A stretch of DNA of 64,000 bases from Symbiodinium natans (Eukaryota; Sar; Dinophyceae; Suessiales; Symbiodiniaceae): assembly GCA_905221605.1 (NCBI GenBank), contig CAJNDS010002159.1, positions 248,001 through 312,000 on the forward strand, read 5' to 3'. The translations under genes were made by a program, and so were the position numbers. The first letter of the stretch is position 1. The number at the start of each line of letters is the position of its first letter. The notes beneath the pieces were generated by a model. It searched no databases, was not told the origin of the DNA, and saw only the letters and a program-made list of their open reading frames with translations. Of the stretch, positions 54,660 to 64,000 are shown one piece after another.

Positions 54660-57600
54660 TTCCGGTCCCTATAGGGTTTTAAGCTACTAACCCTAAAGAG
54701 TCTAAATAATTCAAATCCAGATTTAAATGATTTAAGATATTTGAATTATTTAAATTATTTGAGTTTGTGAAATTTTTTAAATTATTTAAATGGTTTCGGC
54801 TCGGAGAAATTCTCGACCTATTTAAATTCTTTAAATTATTTAAATTCACGCGCCTCGAAACTAATTGAAATAATTTAAATCCCGAATTAAATTATTTAAA
54901 TTCACGGGCCTCGAAACTAATTTAAATAATTCAAATCCCGATTAAAATTATTTAAATTCTTTTCCGAGCCCGTCAATTTAAATAATTTAAATAATCTAAA
55001 TAATTCAAATAGAATGAGGATTTCTCGGAACCCAGACCATTTAGATAATTTAAATAATTTAAATAATTTAAATAATTTAAATCCTGATTTGAATTATTTA
55101 AATTAGTTTCGAGGCCCGTGAATTTAAATCATTTAATTCTGTATATAAATTAGTTAAATTAGTTTCCGGGCCCGCGAATTTAAATAATTTAAATCTCGAA
55201 TTAAATTATTTAAATTCGCGGGCCTCAAAACTAATTTAAATAATGCAAATCGCGATTTAAATTATTTAAATTCTTTTCCGAGCCCGTGAATTTAAATAAT
55301 TTAAATAATGTAAATAATTCAAATCGAATGAGGATTTCTCCGAACCCAGACCATTTAGATAATTTAAATAATTTAAAAAATTTAAATAATTTAAATAACT
55401 TTAAATCCTGATTTGAATTATTTAAATTAGTTTCGAGGCCCGGGAATTTAAATAATTTAATTCTGTATTTAAATTAGTTAAATTAGTTTCCGGGCCCGCG
55501 AATTTAAATAATTTAAATCTCGAATTAAATTATTTAAATTCGCGGGCCTCAAAACTAATTCAAATAATTTAATTCGGGATTTAAATTATTTAAATTAGTT
55601 TCCGGGCCCGCGAATTTAAATAATTTAAATAATTCAAATAGAATGAGGATTTCTCCGAACCCAGACCATTTAGATAATTTAAATAATTTAAATAATTTAA
55701 ATAATTTAAATCCTGATTTGAATTATTTAAATTAGTTTGGAGGCCCGCGAATTTAAATAATTTAATTCGGTATTTAAATTAGTTAAATTAGTTTCCGGGC
55801 CCGCGAATTTAAATAATTTAAATCTCGAATTAAATTATGTAAATTCGCGGGCCTCAAAACTAATTTAAATAATTTAATTCGGGATTTAAATTATTTAAAT
55901 TAGTTTCCTGGCCCGCGAATTTAAATAATTTAAAGAATCTAAATAGATCCAGATTTTCTCCCAGCACAGACCATTTAACTAATTTAAATAATTTAAAAAT
56001 TTACATAATTTAAATCGGGATTTGAATTATTTAAATTAGTTTGGAGGCCCGCGAATTTAAATAATTTAATTCGGTATTTAAATTAGTTAAATTCGTTTCC
56101 GGGCCCGCGAATTTAAATAATTTAAATCTCGAATTAAATTATTTAAATTCGCGGGCCTCAAAACTAATTTAAATAATTTAATTCGAGATTTAAATTATTT
56201 AAATTAGTTTCCGGGCCCGCGAATTTAAATAATTTAAAGAATCTAAATAGATCCAGATTTTCTCCCAGCACAGACCATTTAACTAATTTAAATAATTTAA
56301 ATAATTTAAATAATTTAAATCGGGATTTGAATTATTTAAATTAGTTTGGAGGCCCGCGAATTTAAATAATTTAATTCGGTATTTAAATTCGTTAAATTCG
56401 TTTCCGGGCCCGCGAATTTAAATAATTTAAATCTCGAATTAAATTATTTAAATTCGCGGGCCTCCAAACTAATTTAAATAATTCAAATCCCGATTTAAAT
56501 TATAAAAATTATTTAAATTATTTAAATTAGTTAAATGGTCTGTGCTGGGAGAAAATCTGGATCTATTTAGATTCTTTAAATTATTTAAATTCGCGGGCCC
56601 GGAAACTAATTTAAATAATTTAAATCCCGAATTAAATTATTTAAATTCGCGGGCCTCGAAACTAATTTAAATAATTTATTTCGGGATTTAAATTATTTAA
56701 ATTCTTTTCCGGGCCCGCGAATTTAAATAATTTAAATAATTCAAATAGAATGAGGATTTCTCCGAACCCAGACCATTTAGATAATTTAAATAATTTAAAT
56801 AATGTAAATCGGGATTTGAATTATTTAAATTAGTTTGGAGGCCCGCGAATTTAAATAATTTAATTCGGTATTTAAATTAGTTAAATTCGTTTCCGGGCCC
56901 GCGAATTTAAATAATTTAAATCTCGAATTAAATTATTTAAATTCGCGGGCCTCCAAACTAATTTAAATAATTCAAATCCCGATTTAAATTATTTAAATTA
57001 TTTAAATTATTTAAATTAGTTAAATGGTCTGTGCTGGGAGAAAATCTGGATCTATTTAGATTCTTTAAATTATTTAAATTCGCGGGCCCGGAAACTAATT
57101 TAAATAATTTAAATCCCGAATTAAATTATTTAAATTCGCGGGCCTCGAAACTAATTTAAATAATTTAATTCGGGATTTAAATTATTTAAATTCTTTTCCG
57201 GGCCCGCGAATTTAAATAATTTAAATAATTCAAATAGAATGAGGATTTCTCCGAACCCAGACCATTTAGATAATTTAAATAATTTAAATAATGTAAATCG
57301 GGATTTGAATTATTTAAATTAGTTTGGAGGCCCGCGAATTTAAATAATTTAACTCGGTATTTAAATTAGTTAAATTCGTTTCCGGGCCCGCGAATTTAAA
57401 TAATTTAAATCTCGAATTAAATTATTTAAATTCGCGGGCCTCCAAACTAATTAATAAATCTCGAATTAAATTATTTAAATTCGCGGGCCTCCAAACTAAT
57501 TTAAATAATTCAAATCCCGATTTAAATTATTTAAATTATTTAAATTATTTAAATTATTTAAATTATTTAAATTATTTAAATTTTTTTAAATTATTTAAAT

Positions 57601-58395
57601 TATTTAAATTAGTTAAATGGTCTGTGCTGGGAGAAAATCTGGATCTATTTAGATTCTTTAAATTATTTAAATTCGCGGGCCCGGAAACTAATTTAAATAA
57701 TTTAAATCCCGAATTAAATTATTTAAATTCGCGGGCCTCGAAACTAATTTAAATAATTCAAATCTCGATTTAAATTATGTAAAATTCTTTTCCGAGCCCG
57801 TGAATTGAAATAATTTAAATAATTTAAATAATTCAAATAGAATGAGGATTTCTCCGAACCCAGACCATTTAGATAGTTTAAATAATTAAAATAATTTAAA
57901 TAATGTAAATCCTGATTTAAATTATTTAAATTAGTTTCGAGGCCCGTGAATTTAAATAATTTAATTCGGTATTTAAATTAGTTAAATTAGTTTCCGGGCC
58001 CGCGAATTTAAATAATTTAAATCTCGAATTAAATTATTTAAATTCGCGGGCCTCAAAACTAATTCAAATAATTCAAATCCGGATTTAAATTATTTAAATT
58101 ATTTAAATTATTTAAATTATTTAAATTAGTTAAATGGTCTGTGCTGGGAGAAAATCTGGATCTATTTAGATTCTTTAAATTATTTAAATTCGCGGGCCCG
58201 GAAACTAATTTAAATAATTTAAATCCCGAATTAAATTATTTAAATTAGTTTTGAGGCCCGCGAATTTAAATAATTTAATTCGAGATTTAAATTATTTAAA
58301 TTCGCGGGCCCGGAAACTAATTTAACTAATTTAAATACAGAATTAGATTATTTAAATTCCCGAGCCTCAAAACTAATTTAAATAATTCAAATCAT
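54660..58395. repeat. 3.7-kb AT-rich foldback array (TTTAAATAA with CGCGGGCC islands)
   Basis: Built from AATTTAAATAATTTAAAT words punctuated by GGCCCGCG or CGCGGGCC and by an island containing CAGACCATTT. The same islands occur in both orientations: the word ATCCAGATTTTCTCCCAGCA at about 55950 and 56255 returns as its complement at about 56545, 57030, 57625 and 58140. The array is therefore a set of interlocking inverted repeats able to form long hairpins. No coding sense. Confidence 0.93.
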
Positions 58396-59730
58396 TTAAT
58401 TCTTCCATACGTTCTCTATACATATAGAAAAACAGGTAGCAACATAGTACATAAAGGTCCCTCTCTCATATATATATATATTTTTTTTATTTATTTATAG
58501 TTATATTTATATGTATATGTATATTTATTTTTTTATTTATATTTATATTTATTCATGCATTCATTTATGCTTTTATTCATTTATAATATGCATTTACATG
58601 AGGACACGAGTTGTGGAAAGGGATTAGTTAACATGACTACCAGTTTGCACCTTACGAATGTTCACCTTCTCTTTTAGGTTTTTAACTTTAAAAGCACCCT
58701 AAGCCTTACGGATGTTCACCTTCTCTTTTAGGGTTTTTTTAACCTTTAAAAACACCCTAAGCCTTACGAATGTTCACCTTCTCTTTTGGTTTTAGCTTTG
58801 CAAAACCCAAAGCCTCACGATGCTTTATCACACTAGCGTTTAGGGTAAGCCCCAAACCTTACGAGTTTTTTCACCTTCGTCTGAGACCATGTTCCAGACC
58901 CTAAACCCTAAACCCTAAACCCTAAACCCTAAACCCAGTGACTATGTTCTAGAGGCTCTAGGAAGGGAATTCGGGAGTCAGGAGCTGGAGGCCCCAGGCC
59001 TCCAGAGCCGAAGTGAGAGGGCTTAGGGGGCTGGGGTTAAGGGTTTAGGGTTTAGGGTTTAGGGTTTCGGGTTTAGGGTTTAGGGTTTAGGGTTTACGGT
59101 TTACGGTTTAGGGTTCAGGGTTTCGGGTTTAGGGGACCCTTCAGTGTAGTTCTTTGTTTATCTGGCCCTAAACCCTCAACCCTCAACCCATCTAGTACGA
59201 GTCAGTTGGGAACCCCCTGAAAAGGGGCGAAGATCGGAGCCGCGGTTTAGGGTTTTACAGGTTTTTAGGGTTTTCAGGTTTCGGGATCACACAGATTCGT
59301 GCAGTTCGGAGTACTAGGCATGGCTTCCAGAGATGCCGCAATGTGAGGTATTGCTGGATCTTGGCTGCTTTGACCCAGTCAAAGCCCCGAACCCAAAACC
59401 CGCAACCCCAAAACGCCCGAAACTCTTCATACCATAGACCTTCAACCCTAAGCGCTAAACAAGGGTGTATAGCGTCTTCAGGACCTGAAGCGGAAGGGGC
59501 CTGGCCCACAGTCCTCTTTGCTTTTTTTTTTTTTGGGGGGGGGGGGACAGAGAATGAACCCCAAATTTGGGATCACAGACGCTAGTTTTAGGGTTTAGGG
59601 TTTATCATGGTATGGTAATCCGTAGTGAAACTCTTCGAGGGTTCATGTTGGCCCACAAGGTAGAGGGGATCAGACGTTGGGGGTTTTGTGGTGTTGTTGA
59701 GTTCATCAAGCTTCTCGGGCTCATGGGCAT

Positions 59731-59832
59731 TATAAAGCCCATAAAGCCCTAAGTCTTAAACCCCCGAAGCACTAAAACGCGGCGTTTTAGTGTTTCGGGG
59801 GGTTTAAGACTTAGGGCTTTATGGGCTTTATA
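59731..59832. repeat. Near-perfect 50-bp hairpin
   Basis: TATAAAGCCCATAAAGCCC and on to AAAACGC (59731-59780) is followed, after one base, by its reverse complement (59782-59832) with one indel and one mismatch. Such a stem with almost no loop could extrude as a cruciform. It is flanked by telomere-like words and has no tail or ORF. Confidence 0.9.
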
Positions 59833-60735
59833 GGGTTTTAAGGTTTCGAGGTTTGAGTTCAAGAGCAACTTCTTGGTAGCGCAGCGGTTCCCTTTCCCCC
59901 CTTTTTTTGGGGTTCAAGGTTCCCAAGGTTCCCTTCGGGCACCCTTATTATATACTACTAATTGCCTAAGAACCAAGAAAAAGTAAAAATGGTCTTCCTG
60001 ATTAAGGGTAATATAGGGATTATTGGTTCATGCTTTTCTGGGGTTCTTAAGCAACCAGTAGTGTATGGTTACTTGGCTACCAAGACTTTGCTGACTTAAC
60101 AACCTGAACATCATCTCACGGCTTTGGGGCATTAGGGCCTTGCTCAACACCACCTGTGTCGGGCGTTCCCCATCGTATTGATCACCAGAACCCTAATTTG
60201 TTTACAATATTCATAACCACTCATACCTGAGGATAATAGAAAAATGATGAATAGGAATTCAGAGCGATGACAATAAATCATAAGCAACAATTCAGAGCAG
60301 CAAGCAGTAGCAACCAGCGTTCTTCTTAATCTAAGGGTATTTTCATGGGGCCTTAATATGGTCCCTTACCTCCTTCAAAGCGTTCTGATGTATGGGCCCA
60401 TAATTTGTCTAGGGTATATAAGGGGTACCATACTAAGGGTCCATGTAACTACCCGAAGACTCAACAACAATAGGAAGCCCTGGAAGAATCGCAACAAATG
60501 CAACCAATGGAAGCAGTTCTGAGCATGTGTGAACCACTCGTCCAGATCCCCTTAACCCAAAACCCTACAACGGGAACGTGCTTGCGAAGGTTCCCTCATG
60601 AAAAGGGCTTGGGGTTTAAGGAGTCCCATGTACGTAAACCTCAGTGGCACACCTCAAGAACGGAAGGGCCAACCAAAAACCCTACGAGACCTGCAGTGTC
60701 TAGGGGTTTGGGCTTTTTAGGTTGACGGGCTTAGG

Positions 60736-60836
60736 CTGGGATGATCCCCCATATACTAACAGTCCTTATAAAGGTATTCTACTAGGAGGTACTATATTCC
60801 CTATTAAGGACTGCTAGCGTAAGGGGAACATCCCAA
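60736..60836. mobile_element. MITE-like element, copy B
   Basis: About 101 bp with the same ends and inner motif as the element at 40252: CTGGGATGATCCCCCATA then CTAACAGTCCTTATA at the left, and CTATTAAGGACTGCTAGCG then AACATCCCAAG at the right. It is flanked by GGCTTAGG on both sides (60728-60735, 60837-60844), a possible 8-bp target duplication, though the surroundings are themselves TTAGGG-like. Confidence 0.75.
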
Positions 60837-61775
60837 GGCTTAGGGTTTAGGGTTTAGGGCTTAGGGCTTAGGGCTTAGGGTTTAGGGTTGAGGGTTTAGG
60901 GTGTAGCATCCCGCACCGCAGTAACAAAAAAAGGACCGGGGGCGAGGAGCTGATGGGCGCGCTGTTCGGCGGGGGCCTTTTTTTGCCGATTAGGGTTTAG
61001 GGTTTAGGGTTTAGGGTTTAGGGTTTAGGGTTTAGGGTAACGTGGAGGGAGCGAACTTCTTTGCAGCCCAGTGGTACCCCGTTTCCCTTTTTACCCTAAA
61101 CCCTAAACCCTAAACCCTAAACCCTTTTTGGGTTCAGGGTTCCCTTGTTTAAAGTAACCAAGCCAAAAGAGGGGTGCCCTTGTTATGATACTGGGCTACC
61201 CAGACTTCCGTGAGGAAGACAGGGTCGCCCCGAAGTTCATTTACATGCCTTGCGAGGGGATGCAATTGTTCCAGGGAAACTTAGGGTTTAGGGTTTAGGG
61301 CTCAGGGTTTAGGGTTTAGGGTCACATCTTGTTGCTTGAGTAGTTGTACTTTGTGTGTGTTTTCCTGATATGTGCTGAAGGCATCAAAGTGTCTTGGAGG
61401 GAAGGACTTGGTGGTGTTGCTTTTGAGGAGCTTTGTAAGAGACCGCCGTGGACGTAAAGCGCTGTCAAAGGACACAGCTCTATAATCTTTTGACAGGGTC
61501 GAGGCAACGAAGATTGAGCAACCCGAATCCCTAAACCCTAAACCCGAACCCTAAACCCCTTATCCCCCAAAACCCTTAACCCGAATCCCTAAACCCGAAT
61601 CCCTAAACCCTAAACCCTAAACCCCTTATCCCCCAAAACCCCAAACCCATGGGCGCTTGTGGCTTCTACTTTGGGGGTCAACCTTGCACCCTAAATCGAG
61701 TCTCAGCCCTGAAGCAGAAGCAAGCGCATGTCTAAGGGTTTAGGGTTTAGGGTTTAGGGTTTAGGGTTGAGGGTC

Positions 61776-61796
61776 TGTGTGTGTGTGTGTGTGTGC
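61776..61796. repeat. Short GT microsatellite
   Basis: About ten GT units after a TTTAGGG run. Unremarkable. Confidence 0.9.
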
Positions 61797-64000
61797 GCCT
61801 GTCTGCTGCGAATTGGAGGTTGCAGGTTAGCGAGTTTGATAGGGTTGGTTGAGGAGTGTAGACACACTAAACCTACACCCTTCTACCCTACACCCGTAGC
61901 CCTTATATAACCCTCTAGCCTACACCCCCTAAACCTAAACCCTAAACGTAAACCCTAAACCCTAAACCAAAAAACCCAGCCCAAAACCCTAAACCTAAAA
62001 GCGAAGACTGGGTCGGAGGTTCGGACTCGGAAGACCTGTCTGGGGAGGAGTCTGTAGATGCGGAGGACTGCGATTGGGAGCTAAGGGTTCAGGGTGGACA
62101 AGTATGTTCTCATACTTTTTAAGGTGCAGAGGCTTCTAAAACGAATCACGAGAACTGCCTTGCGTCACGAAGGCTCCTTACAATAGTTCTCCTTGCCAGC
62201 CACTCTGCAACACAGGTTCCCTTGCACCCATGACAGGGCACAGAAATTTGGAGAGCCTACCGCGCCCTCCCTCCCTCAAACCCTACAAACCTGAAACTCA
62301 AAGCCCAAAAGCCTAAAACCCCACTGTGTTCAGCCTAACCCCGGACCCCTCCCCCCCAAACAGCCCCCAGCCTTCAACCCGCATAGCGATTATGGTTTCA
62401 GCGTCTGGGGTGGGGTGGTAGGTTTCAGGGTTGCTTAGGGTTTAGGGGTTTTAGGTCTCAAGGCTTTGGGATTTTAGTTCAGGATTACAGAGGCCAGGGT
62501 TTTAAGGGAAATTCCGCGGACAAAGTCGTGCGCAGCACGGCGCCCCCAAACCCTGAACGGAGGAGGAAGCGAACTTCAGCCCGGCCCTCGATTTCCCAAG
62601 CGCAATGGGCTCGAGGGAGTTGGCAAGGCTTCGTTGAGAATGAGCAGATGCCTAAAACCGTAAACCTTGCCCCTAAATCCTCAACTCGAAACTACCCTAA
62701 ACCCTAAACCCTGAAGCCCTAAACCCTATAAGTCCTAGACAAAACCTTAACACCCTGAACCCAGATCTGCAAGACTCTTCGAAGTTCGACGGACCCCTAT
62801 GAATCCTAAAAACCCTATAAACTCAAATGAGCCAATCAACAAACCCCAGTAAACCTATAAGCCCTAAACCCTATAATCTAATCCCTATACACCCTAATCC
62901 CTACAAACCCTAAACCCTCAACCCTCAACCCTCAACCCTAAACCCTAAACCCTAAACCCTAAACCCCCGGAGCGCGCTTTGGCCAGACGTCTTCCAAGGT
63001 GCGGCGGTCTTGGCAGACCTGGGCCCCTGAGCATCCAAATGGCCTTTAGGGTTTAGGGTTTAGGGTTTAGGGTTTAGGGTTTAGGGTTTATAGGGTTTAC
63101 AGGGTTTACAGGGCTTCCAATGGGGTTTGTAGGTATATAGGCTTTAGAGGGTTTACAGGGCTTTTTAATAGGGGTTATAGGGATTTTAGGGTTTTTTTAG
63201 GCGTTACATGGTTTTAGGGTTTTTTAGGGGTTACAGGGTTTACAGGGTTTATGATTAGGGCTTTTTTTGGGGGGGTTATAGGGGTTATAAGGTTTATAGG
63301 GTTTATAGAGTTTATAGGGTTTCTAGGGTTTACAGTGCTTTCAATAGGGTTTTTGGTAGGGGTTTTGTCATGGGGTTCATAGGGTTTGTAGGGTTTATAG
63401 GGTTTATAATTGGGTTTTTACTGGGGTTTACAGGGCTGCTTTTTGGGTTCATAGGGTTCATAGGGTTTATTTGGTTGATAGGGTTTAGAGGGTTTATGGG
63501 TTTATGGGGTTTATAGAGTTTAGGTTTTAGGGTCCTAAGCTGTAGCTAAAGTATAGACCCAAGTTCATCTATTGCTTTTCATTGGGTATTTGGCGCTTTG
63601 GGATTTGACTGCAGCTAGGGTTTTGCGGAGAAGGCTTATGAACCAGGGCTTTTGTGAGCTGTTTGAGGTTTCAATGTGGTGTTATTCTTTTTTTTGGTTC
63701 GGGTCCGGGGGCTCATCAGCCCTACACCCAAGCCGAAAACCCTAAAGCCAGAAGAAGGTTTTTCGAAACTTTTTAAAGAAACCTCTTCACCCAAGCCGAA
63801 AACCCCTAAGCCTGTTGGTTGTTCTGGAGTTCTGGGACGTTGGTTTCTTTTCGGGTCAAGTCTAGGGCCTCCTTCGGAGATGGTCGATAGTTGGTGTTTT
63901 TGAGTGCCCTTCATGATGCCCTCAAGACCTGACCCTAACCCTAAACCCGAAACCCTAACCCTAAACCCTAAACCCTGAACCCGTAAGCTCCAGGACCCCA

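Larger units (their letters stand above)
58396..64000. repeat. Telomere-like repeat territory, both orientations
   Basis: Clean TTTAGGG runs (59040-59110, 60985-61038, 61735-61770, 63045-63090) alternate with CCCTAAA runs (58898-58935, 61093-61125, 61530-61625, 62935-62965, 63935-63985) and with long degenerate stretches such as TTTATAGGG (63085-63510). Between them lie ordinary spacers of 100-400 bp. Both orientations are present, so this is interstitial or rearranged, not a simple chromosome end. Open frames up to 92 codons exist, none with a motif. Confidence 0.9.

Overview
The window looks like nuclear DNA of a dinoflagellate, probably of the Symbiodiniaceae or a relative. Genes are sparse. 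Every gene I can identify runs on the + strand. Exons are tiny (25-148 nt) and introns use GT, GC and GA donors, almost always reading AG|G at the acceptor. Degenerate telomere-type tracts (CCCTAAA/TTTAGGG) are scattered inside introns and intergenic DNA. Long-ORF prediction finds almost none of the real coding sequence, because most exons are 25-70 nt. I recovered them by reading conserved protein motifs and checking that codon phase carries across each splice junction.

Layout. 0.35-2.1 kb: candidate exons of an unidentified + strand gene. 8.1-18.4 kb: a class I haem peroxidase of the ascorbate peroxidase type, in at least 18 exons. One of its introns holds a 5.44-kb Ty1/copia LTR retrotransposon (11056-16496, minus strand) that landed in a telomere-like repeat and made a CCCTA target duplication. 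18.4-31.2 kb: mostly unassigned DNA with a few possible membrane-protein exons and a polypurine tract. 31.17-39.06 kb: an S-adenosylmethionine synthetase (MAT) homologue whose N-terminal motifs are intact but whose phosphate-binding lysines are replaced. One of its introns contains an 0.8-kb AT-only island. 39.63-42.31 kb: the start of the coatomer alpha subunit gene (COPA, WD40 domain), with a MITE in one intron and about 1 kb of CACACG-type microsatellite in another. COPA exons stop being recognisable at 42.3 kb, where the sequence changes character.

42.5-64 kb is repeat territory: a 1.28-kb tandem pair with telomere-like spacers, a 2.28-kb tandem duplication carrying a possible minus-strand gene, a 110-bp satellite of about 17 units, a 3.7-kb AT-rich foldback array, then 5.5 kb of telomere-like tracts in both orientations with a second MITE copy and a long hairpin. 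This resembles subtelomeric or heterochromatic DNA.

The three recognised genes (peroxide detoxification, SAM synthesis-like, vesicle coat) do not form a pathway. What they share is strand, close head-to-tail order (MAT stop to COPA ATG is about 570 bp) and splice style, as expected of dinoflagellate unidirectional gene arrays. Exon boundaries were deduced by eye; a few junctions remain open and are flagged.
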